A stretch of 64,000 nucleotides of DNA from Deinococcus multiflagellatus (GCF_020166415.1 NZ_JAIQXV010000002.1:124001-188000); one strand, 5' to 3'. Shown: positions 1 to 11,372, counted from the stretch's first letter. The notes: generated from the sequence alone by a model not told the origin. Numbers and translations: made by a program.

Positions 1-1
1 C

Positions 2-364
2 CGCCACCCGGACCACTTCGGTACCTACCACCTGGCCAAGCGCGCGGTGCATCTGGCGCAGCTGAAAAAGGCAGACCTGATCGGCGAACCCCACCGGGTC
101 GCGCGGGTGCTGCTGTACCAGGGCAACTCGGACATCCGGCCCACGCTGCTCATTGATGTGGAAGGGGTGCAGGATACCTGGGCGCAGGCGGTGCTGGCCC
201 ACGGAAGCCAGTTTGGCGGCGCGCCCATCTCTGAGACCGTGACCCCCGAAATCGTGGAGCGGCGCCGCGCCCGCCTCACGTACTGGGGCACCCTGGCCCG
301 CGCCCGCTACGCCGAGGCCTTTGAAGCCGAGGACCCGCTGCTCGTGGACCCACTGGCGCTGTAG
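2..364 (+). CDS. bshB1: Bacillithiol biosynthesis N-acetylglucosaminyl-malate deacetylase, 3' part
   Basis: C-terminal 120 codons of a PIG-L/LmbE-type zinc deacetylase; the N-terminus lies before the window. The frame opens with R-H-P-D-H, the conserved second metal-binding block of the family, followed by a helix rich in Leu and Lys and the segment VLLYQGN that I associate with BshB1. BshB1 removes the acetyl group from GlcNAc-malate in bacillithiol synthesis, the low-molecular-weight thiol of Deinococcus and Firmicutes, in the cytoplasm. The gene ends at TAG 362-364 and converges with parA on the other strand. The BshB1 rather than generic PIG-L call is made from memory of the family and is somewhat less certain than the deacetylase fold. 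Confidence 0.8.
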   Translation, partial: RHPDHFGTYHLAKRAVHLAQLKKADLIGEPHRVARVLLYQGNSDIRPTLLIDVEGVQDTWAQAVLAHGSQFGGAPISETVTPEIVERRRARLTYWGTLARARYAEAFEAEDPLLVDPLAL

Positions 365-372
365 GGGGTTAG

Positions 373-422
373 ACGACTTTCCGGGAATGGACGGAATTCG
401 TCTTTCTTTCTTCGGAAGTCGT
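373..422. terminator. Stem-loop between convergent bshB1 and parA
   Basis: Imperfect inverted repeat: ACGACTTTCCG (373-383) can pair with CGGAAGTCGT (413-422) with one bulged base, around a loop rich in T. It fills the gap between two convergent stop codons, as a bidirectional terminator would. The loop holds GGAATGGACGGAA, which resembles sequence near 24,130 in the interrupted dsbA-like gene, so it may instead be a small dispersed repeat. Confidence 0.4.
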
Positions 423-423
423 A

Positions 424-1425
424 TTAGCCCTCGCTCTGGGTGAGGCTGCTCAGCCACGTCCCAAAGGGGCTGGCGCTGCCCTTCACCTGCCCGCGCAGGC
501 GATCTTCCAGTTCGTCGGCAAGGTCCAGGCCGTACTTGTAGGCCGCCTGCCCCCCCACCACATTGCTGCCGTACTTGTCGCGGTAGGTGGCCGCCGGGCG
601 GTCGTGGCTCATGGCTTCGGCCATGGCGTTGGTCTGGGGCAGGCGGGTGTCGAAGATAGGCGGGGTGGGCTCGCCCGTGGCCTCAAAGGCGCGCGCCAGG
701 TCGCCGGGCAGCCGCGACAGGCCCTGGCGGTGCTGGGTGCTGCTGCCCTGGTACTTGGTGATCAGCACGCCCAGGCAGGTCAGGCGCAGGCCCCGGGCGC
801 GGCGCAGTTCGGCAATGCGGCCCGCAATCTGACCGATGCCGTAGGTGCTCAGGCGGTCGGGGATGGTGGGAATGAGGTAGTGGTCGCTGACCTCCAGGCC
901 GTTCTGGGTGACGAAGCCCAGGTTGGGCGGGCAGTCAATGAGCACATAATCGTACTCGGCAAAGTGCGGCGCCACGTAGCGCTTGACCACCTCCATGGGG
1001 TTCACCGCGTAGTGGGTGCGCGCGGCAATATCCTGCATGCGGTCTTGCACGTCAATCAGGCGAATGGAACTGGGCAGCAGGTCCACCCGGCCGTAGCGGC
1101 TGCCTTCGGGCAGGCGGGCCATCACCTCGGCGGGCACGCGGTTGAGGTTGCTGGCCCCGCGCACTATGGCCTGCGCCGGGTCGAAGCCCTGGGTGCCGTG
1201 CAGCAGGTCCAGAAACAGATGGGCCAGCGTTTGCCCGGCCTCGTCCGCCTGGGCCCAGCGCTCCTCGCCGATCAGGGCCAGGGTGGCGTTTGTCTGGGGG
1301 TCCAGGTCCAGCACCAGCACCCGTTTTTGCTTCAAGAAGGCCAGGGTGTCGGCCAGCTGCACGGTGGCGGTGGTCTTGGCCACGCCGCCTTTCAGGTTGA
1401 TAAACGACAGGACAGTGGGGCTCAT
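424..1425 (-). CDS. ParA/Soj-family ATPase
   Basis: A 333-residue P-loop ATPase of the MinD/ParA family. The deviant Walker A box KGGVAKTT is at residues 12-19, the Walker A' region VLVLDLDPQTNATL follows near residue 36, and the Walker B-like YVLIDCPPNLG is near residue 155. Such proteins bind ATP and DNA non-specifically and position chromosomes, plasmids or protein cargo. At 333 residues it is longer than a minimal Soj (about 250), with extra sequence after the ATPase core. No parB is next to it, so a role in chromosome partition is not shown by context. It lies 2 bp behind the peroxiredoxin gene on the same strand and is probably cotranscribed from the promoter at 1891. Confidence 0.88.
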   Translation of the reverse strand: MSPTVLSFINLKGGVAKTTATVQLADTLAFLKQKRVLVLDLDPQTNATLALIGEERWAQADEAGQTLAHLFLDLLHGTQGFDPAQAIVRGASNLNRVPAEVMARLPEGSRYGRVDLLPSSIRLIDVQDRMQDIAARTHYAVNPMEVVKRYVAPHFAEYDYVLIDCPPNLGFVTQNGLEVSDHYLIPTIPDRLSTYGIGQIAGRIAELRRARGLRLTCLGVLITKYQGSSTQHRQGLSRLPGDLARAFEATGEPTPPIFDTRLPQTNAMAEAMSHDRPAATYRDKYGSNVVGGQAAYKYGLDLADELEDRLRGQVKGSASPFGTWLSSLTQSEG

Positions 1426-1427
1426 GG

Positions 1428-1883
<456 letters not shown>

Positions 1884-1890
1884 ACCGGGC

Positions 1891-1896
1891 AGTGTA
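1891..1896 (-). promoter_or_regulatory. -10 box for a leaderless peroxiredoxin mRNA
   Basis: On the minus strand the order is TACACT, seven bases, ATG (start at 1883). This spacing puts the transcription start at or next to the A of ATG, the leaderless layout described for Deinococcus. Inferred by pattern, shared with several other genes in the window. Confidence 0.6.
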
Positions 1897-2115
1897 GAGC
1901 AGGGCCGCGGCCCGGCGGGCCAGAAAGGACGACTGGGGCAGGGCGGAACCGGGTGCCCACCCAGAGCTGATCGCCGCCTGAAGGAAGCCTTCAGCTTGAA
2001 CTGTGTCCCGCTTCACGCCTGCCGAGGGCCTGTGGGCCTACCCTGGGTGGGTACCGTCCCCCGCGTGTGCCGGCAAGCCCGCTGCCGGGGCGGGGCCCCC
2101 TGAGGAGGAACGCCC

Positions 2116-3210
<1,095 letters not shown>

Positions 3211-3341
3211 GAGACAAGGCCCCAGGCCACGGGCTGCACGCTTCGGCGCGCAGCTCTTTTTTGCGGCCACGCGGTGGTCTGTGCCATCCTGGGCGGGTTC
3301 CGCTCCCCCTTCCTCCCCCGCGCTTTCAAGGACGGTGCCCT

Positions 3342-4232
3342 ATGCCTCCCAATCCGGCGCTGCTGAAACTGGGCTACGCGCCCGAGGACCGCGTGGTGAT
3401 CTTCCACGCCGACGACCTGGGCATGTGCGAGGCCACCGTCTCGGGCGCCGCCGACCTGTTCGCGGCGGGCACGCTGCGCTCGGCGGCCCTGATGATGCCC
3501 TGTGCCTGGGCCCCGGCCGCCGCCCGGCTGGCCCAGGAGTGGCCCGAGGTGGACCTGGGCGTGCACCTGACCCTGACCAGCGAGTGGCCCGCCGCCCGCT
3601 GGGCCCCGCTGACCCGGGGCGCAGCCGGTGGCCTGACTGACGCCCAGGGCTACTTCCACGCCACCTCGGAAGGGGTGTGGGCGCAGGCCAAGCCGCTGGC
3701 CGCCGGGCGCGAGATGGCCGCGCAACTGGACCGGGCGTTGGCCTGGGGTCTGAACATCTCGCACGCGGACGGTCATATGGGCACCGCCGCGCACCCCGCC
3801 CTGCTGCCGTATGCCGTGCGGGCTGCCCTCAGGCGCGGCGTCCTGCCCTTGCTGCCCCGGCTGGGCGTCGCTGGCTGGCGGGCCCACGGGCTGGGGCCGG
3901 CACAGGCCCAGGCGGTCACGCTGGCGCTGGGGGCCCTGGAACGCCGGGGCGTGCCGCTGGTGGACCAGATCGTGATGCTGCCGCTGGAAAGCGGTGGCGA
4001 TCAGGTGCCGCTCATCGAAGAGCTGCTGGCCGGTCTGGGCCCGGGCCTGACCCACTTCATCCTGCACCCGGCGCGCGACACCCCCGAACTGCGCGCGGTG
4101 GCGGGCGACTGGGCGGGGCGGGTGGCGAACTACGAGGCGTTTCTGGACCCGCGCCTGCCGGGCGTGCTGGCGCGCAGCGGGGTGAAGGTCACCACCTACC
4201 GCCCCCTGCAGGCCCTGCTGGGCCGCCGATGA
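3342..4232 (+). CDS. ChbG/HpnK (YdjC) family carbohydrate deacetylase
   Basis: A 296-residue protein with the YdjC-type polysaccharide-deacetylase fold. The metal site is indicated by FHADDLGM near residue 20, by DLGVHLTLTSEWP near residue 70 and by SHADGHMG near residue 143. Family members remove N-acetyl groups from chito-oligosaccharides or hopanoid sugar precursors; the substrate here cannot be read from sequence. ATG 3342 is chosen because the motif sits at the usual distance from it. The stop overlaps the start of the next gene (ATGA at 4229-4232), so it is translationally coupled to an MFS sugar-type carrier, which suggests uptake and deacetylation of one amino-sugar compound. Confidence 0.85.
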   Translation: MPPNPALLKLGYAPEDRVVIFHADDLGMCEATVSGAADLFAAGTLRSAALMMPCAWAPAAARLAQEWPEVDLGVHLTLTSEWPAARWAPLTRGAAGGLTDAQGYFHATSEGVWAQAKPLAAGREMAAQLDRALAWGLNISHADGHMGTAAHPALLPYAVRAALRRGVLPLLPRLGVAGWRAHGLGPAQAQAVTLALGALERRGVPLVDQIVMLPLESGGDQVPLIEELLAGLGPGLTHFILHPARDTPELRAVAGDWAGRVANYEAFLDPRLPGVLARSGVKVTTYRPLQALLGRR

Positions 4233-5584
4233 GCACTCAACCCTCGTCCGCCGTGCGCTGGCGCTACTCGGTCATGAATTTTGGCCTCACCATTCCGGCG
4301 CAGGCGGGCAGTTTTCTGCTGCTGTACTACGTGGATGACCGCAAGCTGGACCCCGGCTGGGCCGCAGCGGCCATGACCATCTTTGCCCTGTACAACGCGG
4401 CGAACAATCCCCTGATCGGTTACCTGTCGGACCGCACCCGCAGCCGCTGGGGGCGGCGCATTCCCTATGTGCGCTTTGGCTGGCTGCCGGGCCTGGTCTG
4501 TTTTGCGCTGCTGTTCATGACGCCCTTTAACGGCGTGGACAGCCCCGTGGCCCTGCTGAGTTACCTCGTGGTGGTGTGGGTGCTGTGGGAGACCTTCGGC
4601 ACCGCTGTGGGGACCGGGTATCTGGCCCTGCTGCCCGAGATGTTCCGCACCTACGCCGAGCGCACGGCCGTGGCGTGGCGCATGAATCTGGTGCAGACGG
4701 TCGGGCTGCTGTTCGGGCTGGCGCTGCCGCCGTTGCTGGCCGGCTGGATTGGCTGGGGCGGGATGGGGGTGCTGTTCGCGCTGCTGTCGGCCGGGGCCAT
4801 CGTGTTCGGGCTGGGCGCGCTGTTCGAGCAGCCGGGGCCCACGCCAGCGCCGCTGGGCTTTGGCGCGGCGCTGCGGGCCACCTTCAGCCACCGGGCGTTT
4901 CTGGCCGTGGTGGCGGCCCAGACGCTGCGGTTCTTCGCCACCGGCACCCTGGCCACCGGCATGGGCTTTTTTGTGCGCTACAGCCTGGGGCAGGCGGGCG
5001 GCGCGGTGACCACCGGGCTGCTGGCCGCCGCGTTCGTGACGGCGGGGCTGGCCCTGTGGCCCTGGCGCGCCCTGCTGGCCCCGCGCCTGGGCCCACGCGG
5101 CACCCTGATGCTGGCCTTTGGCCTGAGCGCCGCCGCGCTGCTGCCCCTGGCCCTGGTGCAGACGGTGCCCGGCGCCCTGGCCGCCACCATTCTCTTCGGC
5201 GCCGCCCTGGCCGGCATGATCCTGATGGGCGACGTGATCATGGCCGACGTGATTGACGAGGACGAACTGCGCAGCGGCCAGCGCCGCGAGGGCATGTACT
5301 TCGGGATGTCGGGCTTTATCACCACCCTCAGCGGCGCCCTGACCTCGCAGGTGTTCGGGGCCGTCACCCGGGCCAGCGGCTACGACCCCAAGCTGCCCGT
5401 GCAACCCGAAGGCGTGGCCGAGGCCTTCCGCTTTTTTATGACCGTGCCGCCCATTGCCGGCGCCCTGCTGGCGGTGGCGGTGCTGCTGTTCTATCCGCTG
5501 CATGGGCGGCGGCTGGAGGCCATGCGGGCGGCGCTGGCGCGGAAGAGGCGCGTGGAGGGGTCAGTGGGGAGTGGTCAGTGGTGA
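4229..5584 (+). CDS. MFS transporter, GPH (glycoside-pentoside-hexuronide:cation symporter) type
   Basis: A 451-residue integral membrane protein with about twelve hydrophobic segments. The cytoplasmic loop SDRTRSRWGRRIPYVRFG near residues 71-88 is characteristic of the GPH/MelB branch of the major facilitator superfamily, as is the later block IDEDELRSGQRREGMYFG. These carriers usually import glycosides with Na+ or H+. It starts inside the stop codon of the ChbG-like deacetylase gene, so the two are one unit. The start ATG 4229 is preferred over the much longer open frame upstream, which only reads through the deacetylase gene. Confidence 0.88.
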   Translation: MSTQPSSAVRWRYSVMNFGLTIPAQAGSFLLLYYVDDRKLDPGWAAAAMTIFALYNAANNPLIGYLSDRTRSRWGRRIPYVRFGWLPGLVCFALLFMTPFNGVDSPVALLSYLVVVWVLWETFGTAVGTGYLALLPEMFRTYAERTAVAWRMNLVQTVGLLFGLALPPLLAGWIGWGGMGVLFALLSAGAIVFGLGALFEQPGPTPAPLGFGAALRATFSHRAFLAVVAAQTLRFFATGTLATGMGFFVRYSLGQAGGAVTTGLLAAAFVTAGLALWPWRALLAPRLGPRGTLMLAFGLSAAALLPLALVQTVPGALAATILFGAALAGMILMGDVIMADVIDEDELRSGQRREGMYFGMSGFITTLSGALTSQVFGAVTRASGYDPKLPVQPEGVAEAFRFFMTVPPIAGALLAVAVLLFYPLHGRRLEAMRAALARKRRVEGSVGSGQW

Positions 5585-5596
5585 GTGGGGGCGGGG

Positions 5597-6432
<836 letters not shown>

Positions 6433-6433
<1 letters not shown>

Positions 6434-7017
6434 TAGCCGTGCCGGGGTTTGATGATCAGGCGCCGCGCCGCGCCCTCGCCCACCGATTCGCTCATGACGT
6501 CGGGGTGCTCCTTGAGGGCAATGTGAATCACGCGCCGCTCGGCAGCGGGCATGGGCTGCAACTCGTGGGGCTCGCCGCTCTTGGCCACCTGCACGGCGAG
6601 GCGCTCGGCCAGCTTGGTCAGGGTGTCGGCCTGCCGCTTGCGGTAGCCGCCGATGTCCACCCGCACGCGCTCCTTGGTGCGGCCCTCGTGCTTGGCGAGC
6701 ACCGTGTAGGCCAGCACCTCAATGGCGCCCAGGGTGCGGCCGTCGCGCCCGGCCAGCTTGGCCGCGTTCTCGCCGGTGATCTCGGCTTCCAGGGCGTCCT
6801 CGGCCTCGCGCACGGTCACCTGCAGGTCGGGGTCAATGCGGCTGACCAGCCCGCGCAGAAACCGCTCCAGGGTGGCCAGGGGGGTTTCTGGCGCGGCCTC
6901 CAGCGCAGGCGGCGTCATGGGGGCAGCGTCGGGCGCGGGCGGCGGCAGCTCGCTCTCGTCCGCGTCGCTGATGCCCAGCCCCGCGAGGTAGTCGTCTAGG
7001 TTCGTGCGGTTATCCAT
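6433..7017 (-). CDS. khpB: Jag/KhpB-type RNA-binding protein (KH + R3H)
   Basis: A 194-residue protein with a short acidic N-terminus, a KH domain (near residues 45-120, including [19 protein letters not shown]) and a C-terminal R3H domain ([17 protein letters not shown]). KhpB/Jag forms an RNA-binding partner of KhpA and usually follows yidC; here it precedes prmC. An in-frame start 14 codons upstream exists, but ATG 7017 is preferred because a TAGACT -10 box sits exactly seven bases before it. The Jag N-terminal domain seen in Firmicutes is absent, replaced by a Pro/Glu-rich stretch. Confidence 0.85.
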
Positions 7018-7024
7018 GCGCCTC

Positions 7025-7030
7025 AGTCTA
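7025..7030 (-). promoter_or_regulatory. -10 box for leaderless khpB mRNA
   Basis: TAGACT on the minus strand, then seven bases, then ATG at 7017. Identical in sequence and spacing to the boxes before pnp and the molybdopterin oxidoreductase. It decides the khpB start. Confidence 0.65.
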
Positions 7031-7080
7031 GCGCGCCGCTCCTCACCCTTTTCCCACACTCCGCGCGGGGCAGCCCATGG

Positions 7081-7189
7081 GTCGGAACTTGACTTAGATG
7101 TTCAGTCGGTTGTCGGGCGCTGCCGTTTGGCATCCGAGCCCACAAGCGGCCAGTCGGAACTTGACTTAGATGTTCAGTCGGTTGTCGGG
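7081..7189. repeat. Two identical 37-bp direct repeats with a 35-bp spacer
   Basis: The copies at 7081-7117 and 7153-7189 are identical over 37 bases (begin GTCGGAACTTGAC, end GTTGTCGGG) and are separated by 35 unrelated bases. No third copy follows and no cas gene is in the window. The repeats sit at the left edge of a lower-GC islet, just upstream of an unrecognised gene. The sizes resemble a two-repeat CRISPR unit, but a duplicated regulator-binding site is equally possible. Confidence 0.85.
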
Positions 7190-7252
7190 GCGTATGACCC
7201 ACGCCGAGACTCAAAGTTGGCGTCTCAAGCAAGCAGGCTGTCATAGCCTCCG

Positions 7253-8293
7253 TTGGTGACGCTGAGTCAGCTCCGCCCCATTCAATCCAACCGTCAAACT
7301 GCTTCATCTGGGAAAACGAGTGAGGCCGCAAGCCCACAGCTTCGTGGGGCCACATCGGCTCAGGCCAGTCAAAGGGCCGACTGGTATGAGACCGCCCCAT
7401 GGCCGACCAACGGAGATGAGGCCGCCAGACTGCATCATCGCCTCCTCTTGGGACAGCGCGTCATCTCTGTGGGAAGCAACTGGACTTCGTCCAACATGGC
7501 GCTTATTCAACGCCGAGACTATAAAGCGCTTCGTGATGTTCAGATGGTCAAATTGGCCCAGTATCTACGAGGAAAGAAGCTCAACAAGCCAACGATTCTG
7601 GCGTATCACCAGCAAACGGGCTTCCATCTGGCGGCATCAGCCAAGAATGGTGAAGGCGGAGTAAGTGCAATGGCTCCGATGGCCTTCGGCCAATTCGCAG
7701 CTGCCCTTAAGCTGCCTGTCGTGACTATGGCGAACAGTGAGACCATACCAGGATATGTAAAGAAGGAGTCTCCCGGTAAAAAGTGGGAGGTCAACAGAAG
7801 TTTTAGCGTAGAGTTTGATTGTAGTGTAGATGCGAAGATTGAGCACATCATGTCATCTATTGTGGCCAACTTCGACACCCTGGCCGATATGGTGGGTGCC
7901 GGGCTACCGGGACTGAGCTGGGCCTATCTGGATTTCAAAGATACAGTTGTAAATCGACAGGGAGGGCTGGTGCAGGGATTTAATATCAGCCTGAGGCATA
8001 AATTTCCGTACAGCTTAGTTCCGCCTGCGAATGTGGATAACAGCGTGTCTGTTGTGAACAGCTCGCCCAGCTCAATGACGTTTAAAACAGAAGAAGGTCA
8101 TCTTCTGAATGGATACATTACCTTCGCTTTAGCTCGAGTGAACAGGCAAAAAATGAAATTTACGGTTCACCCGACGGCTGATTTCAGCAGTATTCCTAAT
8201 GCATGTAAGTTTACCGTAGGTCAAGGCAGTGTGCTGGAAAACCGCATTTGGGAGAATTTATGTACGAAGGTGGCTCTAAAATACGGAGTGTAA
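7253..8293 (+). CDS. Unrecognised protein in a low-GC islet
   Basis: An open frame of up to 346 codons that I cannot assign to a family. The start is unclear: TTG 7253, GTG 7256, GTG 7469 and ATG 7496 are all possible and none has a convincing ribosome site. The first 80 residues look non-globular, so 7496 may be the true start. The rest is soluble-looking with no clear signal peptide or membrane helix, and is richer in Asn, Ser, Lys and Val than neighbours; the last third uses many A/T-ending codons. It overlaps the next gene by 34 bases. The base composition points to recent acquisition. Function unknown. Confidence 0.6.
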   Translation: MVTLSQLRPIQSNRQTASSGKTSEAASPQLRGATSAQASQRADWYETAPWPTNGDEAARLHHRLLLGQRVISVGSNWTSSNMALIQRRDYKALRDVQMVKLAQYLRGKKLNKPTILAYHQQTGFHLAASAKNGEGGVSAMAPMAFGQFAAALKLPVVTMANSETIPGYVKKESPGKKWEVNRSFSVEFDCSVDAKIEHIMSSIVANFDTLADMVGAGLPGLSWAYLDFKDTVVNRQGGLVQGFNISLRHKFPYSLVPPANVDNSVSVVNSSPSSMTFKTEEGHLLNGYITFALARVNRQKMKFTVHPTADFSSIPNACKFTVGQGSVLENRIWENLCTKVALKYGV

Positions 8294-8553
8294 CGCTATA
8301 TGGCGTTACATTTTTGGCTTTCCTCGGTCTGGGGCTTGCCCTTATCGTGGCCTCTGAAGTTTGGATTCCGGGTGTCCCACGACCGTCAATGGCCTTTTTA
8401 ACACTGCTCTTCGTCTGGATACCGCTGGCTGGTTTCCTGGCCCTTCTGGTTCTGGCTAAGCGCACACGGTTTTGGTGGCCGTTCTGGCTCTATGTGTTCC
8501 TCGGCATGATTTATCTATGGCGTTGGTTTGGTACAGGTACATGGCTGCCCTGA
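8260..8553 (+). CDS. Small membrane protein in the low-GC islet
   Basis: A 97-residue protein with three hydrophobic segments (about residues 12-33, 42-62 and 68-85) and a Trp-rich C-terminus. ATG 8260 has GGGAG at 8250-8254 as a ribosome site and lies inside the 3' end of the upstream unknown gene, so the two are coupled. Codon use is equally unlike the flanking genes. Membrane proteins of this size paired with an unknown soluble protein occur in immunity, toxin or defence pairs, but nothing in this sequence proves such a role. Confidence 0.6.
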   Translation: MYEGGSKIRSVTLYGVTFLAFLGLGLALIVASEVWIPGVPRPSMAFLTLLFVWIPLAGFLALLVLAKRTRFWWPFWLYVFLGMIYLWRWFGTGTWLP

Positions 8554-8598
8554 ACTACTGTGATTTATATGGTGACCTTGATTAAAGCAAGATTGTCG

Positions 8599-9813
8599 TT
8601 ATGATTCTCCCCTGCGCCGCGCCGCGCGGCCGTAGACCAGCCGGCGCACCAGGGTTTCCATTGGTCCCTGCCGGAAGCGGGAGAGCCACACCGCGCTCAG
8701 TGGCAGCTGACAGAGGCCGAGGGTCAGCGCCAGCAGCAGCGTACTGGCCGCGCCCCAGCCCACGAAACCGCCGGCATACGGAAAGGCGTCGCCCTGGCCG
8801 GGCAGCCCCTGTCCCACCCACCCAAAGCCCTGCGCCCCGGCATAGGGGTAGAAAAACGAGGTCATCAGCACGCTCTGCATCAGGTAGTTCGTCATCGCCA
8901 TGCGCCCGCTGGCGGCAAAGTGCAGCAGAGGCCCCAGCCGCCCTGAGGCCGCCAGCAGGCCAATGACGCCCACGTAGCCCAGCGCGCCCGCCAGCCCCCC
9001 ACCCATGCGCACCGGCACCGCCAGAAACCCGGCCGCCTGATCGCCGCGCGTGTTCAGGTAGGCCAGCGCCGCGCCCAGCGCCAGCCCCAGCGGCAGCCCC
9101 ACCACCGCGAGGCGGCGCAGCAGCGGGCGGTGGTCCTGCGGCCGGGTCAGGAGGCCGGTGCGCTGCGCGGCGGCCCCCAGGCAGAACAGCGCCAGCAGCC
9201 ACGGGCCGTTGTAGATATTGCCGCTCAGCAGCAGGGTCCAGAACTCGCCGGCCCGCTCGGCCACGTTGCCCAGGTAGGTGGGTTCCAGGGCCGGCAGGCC
9301 GGTAAAGCGCGGCCCGGTGCGGCCAGCAGCGGCCACGGCGTCCAGCAGCGTGAGGCCCAGCCACCACGTTCCCAGCGCGCCCGCCACGGCCACCAGCGCG
9401 CGCGCGCCCAGGGCGGCGGTCAGCAGCAGGGCCAGCGCCAGGGTGGCGTAGTTGCTGATGATGTCGCCGTGCCACACCAGCACGTAGTGGGCCGCGCCCA
9501 CCGCCAGCAGCACGAGGTGGCGGCGCAGAAAGATCGCTGCCCCCTGGCGCGCCAGCAGCCCGGCGGCGCCCCAGCCGAACAGCATGGCGAAAATCGAGAT
9601 AAAGCGGCCATTGGCCAGCACATCGGTGAGCACCTGCGCCGCGCGGTCCAGGCCGCGCTGCTGCCATTCCAGAAACCCGGCGAAGTCCTGCATGTTCACC
9701 ATCAGGATGCCCAGCAGCGCCACGCCGCGCAGCACATCGGGCAGCGGGGAGCGGGCTTGCACCGGCCCCCGCTGGGGCGTGCTCGCGTCGGCGGGAGGGA
9801 GCGGCTCGGTCAT
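8599..9813 (-). CDS. DUF418 (YeiB-like) membrane protein
   Basis: A 404-residue polytopic protein. The N-terminal block [17 protein letters not shown] near residues 27-43 is the family hallmark, followed by about ten hydrophobic segments and the C-terminal DUF418 half (Tyr/Gly-rich stretch after residue 250). The family is related to membrane acyltransferases such as heparan-alpha-glucosaminide acetyltransferase; the substrate is unknown. The start is supported by TAGCCT seven bases upstream. It lies just behind the DHA2 exporter gene on the same strand (10 bp gap) but has its own -10 box. Confidence 0.85.
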   Translation of the reverse strand: MTEPLPPADASTPQRGPVQARSPLPDVLRGVALLGILMVNMQDFAGFLEWQQRGLDRAAQVLTDVLANGRFISIFAMLFGWGAAGLLARQGAAIFLRRHLVLLAVGAAHYVLVWHGDIISNYATLALALLLTAALGARALVAVAGALGTWWLGLTLLDAVAAAGRTGPRFTGLPALEPTYLGNVAERAGEFWTLLLSGNIYNGPWLLALFCLGAAAQRTGLLTRPQDHRPLLRRLAVVGLPLGLALGAALAYLNTRGDQAAGFLAVPVRMGGGLAGALGYVGVIGLLAASGRLGPLLHFAASGRMAMTNYLMQSVLMTSFFYPYAGAQGFGWVGQGLPGQGDAFPYAGGFVGWGAASTLLLALTLGLCQLPLSAVWLSRFRQGPMETLVRRLVYGRAARRRGES

Positions 9814-9820
9814 GCCGGGC

Positions 9821-9826
9821 AGGCTA
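9821..9826 (-). promoter_or_regulatory. -10 box for leaderless DUF418 gene
   Basis: TAGCCT on the minus strand, seven bases, then ATG at 9813. The box overlaps the last codons of the upstream exporter gene, so this gene can be transcribed alone. Confidence 0.5.
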
Positions 9827-11326
9827 GCGCGCCGGGCGGGGGACTGGGCGCAGAAACACCCTCCCGGCAGCGGCGGCCAGCAGGCTCAGCAGTCCGGCGG
9901 CCAGGGCCACGCGGGCAAAGGCGTCGCCAAAAGCGGCCTGCACCGCGCCCCGCACAGGAGCGGGGGCGTCCGGGGGCAGCTTGATGTCCGTCAGGCGCGG
10001 GGCCTGCGCGCTGAGCTGGGTGCGCAGTGTGGCGGGCGCCTGTACGGCCGAGAGGCGCGTGTCCAGCGCCGCGCGGTACGAGCCCACCAGCAGCAGGCCC
10101 AGCGCCGCAATGGCCAGCAGGCTCGCCGCGCGCGCCACGGCGTTGTTCACGCCGCTGGCTATGCCGCTCTGCTCGCGCCCGGCGCTGCCCATCACGGCGC
10201 TGGACAGCGGCGCCACTGTCAGCGCCATGCCCAGGCCCAGCACGGCGGCCCCCGGCAGCACGGCCGTCCAGTAACTGCCCCGGCCCAGCCCCAGCAGCAC
10301 GAAACCCAGGCCCGCCAGCGCCGGCCCCAGCGTCAGGAACAGGCGGGGGCCGTGGCGGTCGGCCAGCGCGCCAAACGGCCCCGAGAGCCCCGCCAGCAGC
10401 AGCGACAGCGGCAGCAGCGCCGCGCCCGCCCCGGCCGCGCTGTAGCCCCGCGTGCCGATCAGCAGCATGGGCAGGTACAGGCTGACCGCCCCCAGCGCCC
10501 CGTATAGCAGCAGGGTCAGGAGGTTGGTGCCCAGAAAGGTGCGGTTTTTCAGCAACTCCGGCGGCAACATGGGGTGGGCGCCCCGGCGCTGCGTCTGCGC
10601 AAACAGCGCAAAGGCCAGCCCCGAGCCCGCCAGCAGGCCCCAGGTCAGGGCGTCCCAGCCGGCTTCGCCCGCGCGGGTGAGGGCCAGGGCGAGGCTGCCC
10701 AGGGCCACCGTGACGCAGGCCGCCCCGGCCCAGTCGGGGTGGGCGCCGGGGGCGCGCGTTTCGGGCACGCGGCGCAGCAGCCACAGGGTCAGGGCCGCCA
10801 GCGGCAGGTTGATGAGAAACACCCAGCGCCACGAGGCATGGTCCACCAGCACGCCGCCCACCACGGGGCCCAGCAGCGTGGTCACCGAACTGGCGGCGCT
10901 CCAGAGGCCCACGCCCCGGCCCCGGCGACTCTCGGCAAACACCGCCCCGATCATGGCGAGGCTGCCGGGCACCAGCAGCGCGGCCCCCAGCCCCTGCGCC
11001 GCCCGCGCGGCGATCAGCGCCCCCAGCGACGGCGCCAGCGCGCAGGCCAACGAGGCCAGGGCGAACAGGCCAATGCCCCAGCTGTACACCCGCCGCCGCC
11101 CCAGGGCGTCGCCCAGCGCGCCGCCCGCCAGGGTCAGGGCGGCCAGCAGCAGCGCGTAAGCCCCCACCACCCACTGCACGCCGCTGGCGGTGGCGTTCAG
11201 GTCGCGCTGCACGGCGCTGAGGGCCACATTCACCACCGTGCCGTCCAGAAACGCGAGGCTGGACCCCAGCACGGTGGCGGCCAGGGTCCAGCGTTCGGCC
11301 GGGGTCAGGGCAGTCGCGTCAGGCAT
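9824..11326 (-). CDS. MFS multidrug exporter, DHA2 (EmrB/QacA-like) family
   Basis: A 500-residue transporter with about fourteen hydrophobic segments, as in the 14-helix drug:H+ antiporters. Family signatures seen include [17 protein letters not shown] near residue 28 (motif D1) and [17 protein letters not shown] near residue 67 (motif A), plus an antiporter motif C-like [18 protein letters not shown] near residue 137. It would pump drugs or other hydrophobic compounds outward. A TAAGCT box lies five bases before ATG, and a symmetrical 17-bp site sits 30 bases upstream. Confidence 0.88.
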   Translation of the reverse strand: MPDATALTPAERWTLAATVLGSSLAFLDGTVVNVALSAVQRDLNATASGVQWVVGAYALLLAALTLAGGALGDALGRRRVYSWGIGLFALASLACALAPSLGALIAARAAQGLGAALLVPGSLAMIGAVFAESRRGRGVGLWSAASSVTTLLGPVVGGVLVDHASWRWVFLINLPLAALTLWLLRRVPETRAPGAHPDWAGAACVTVALGSLALALTRAGEAGWDALTWGLLAGSGLAFALFAQTQRRGAHPMLPPELLKNRTFLGTNLLTLLLYGALGAVSLYLPMLLIGTRGYSAAGAGAALLPLSLLLAGLSGPFGALADRHGPRLFLTLGPALAGLGFVLLGLGRGSYWTAVLPGAAVLGLGMALTVAPLSSAVMGSAGREQSGIASGVNNAVARAASLLAIAALGLLLVGSYRAALDTRLSAVQAPATLRTQLSAQAPRLTDIKLPPDAPAPVRGAVQAAFGDAFARVALAAGLLSLLAAAAGRVFLRPVPRPAR

Positions 11327-11355
11327 GGCGCAGCTTAAGAGGCCCCCGGCGCGGG

Positions 11356-11372
11356 AACGTGTACGGCACGTT
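11356..11372. promoter_or_regulatory. Candidate operator upstream of the DHA2 exporter
   Basis: Perfect inverted repeat AACGTG-TACGG-CACGTT, 30 bp before the exporter start and on the promoter side. Placement and size fit a TetR- or MarR-type repressor site. No regulator gene is adjacent. The remaining 180 bases to the next gene (11373-11556) hold nothing else I can support. Confidence 0.4.

Noticed and set aside
424..1425. Chromosome partition locus parAB
   Set aside because: Only the ParA-type ATPase is present; no parB or parS-like site was seen.
7081..7189. CRISPR array
   Set aside because: Only two repeats and one spacer, no cas genes, no leader; reported as a repeat instead.
7023..7400. 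Minus-strand open frame across the 37-bp repeats
   Set aside because: It consists of repeat translation and antisense of the islet gene; no start signal or domain.
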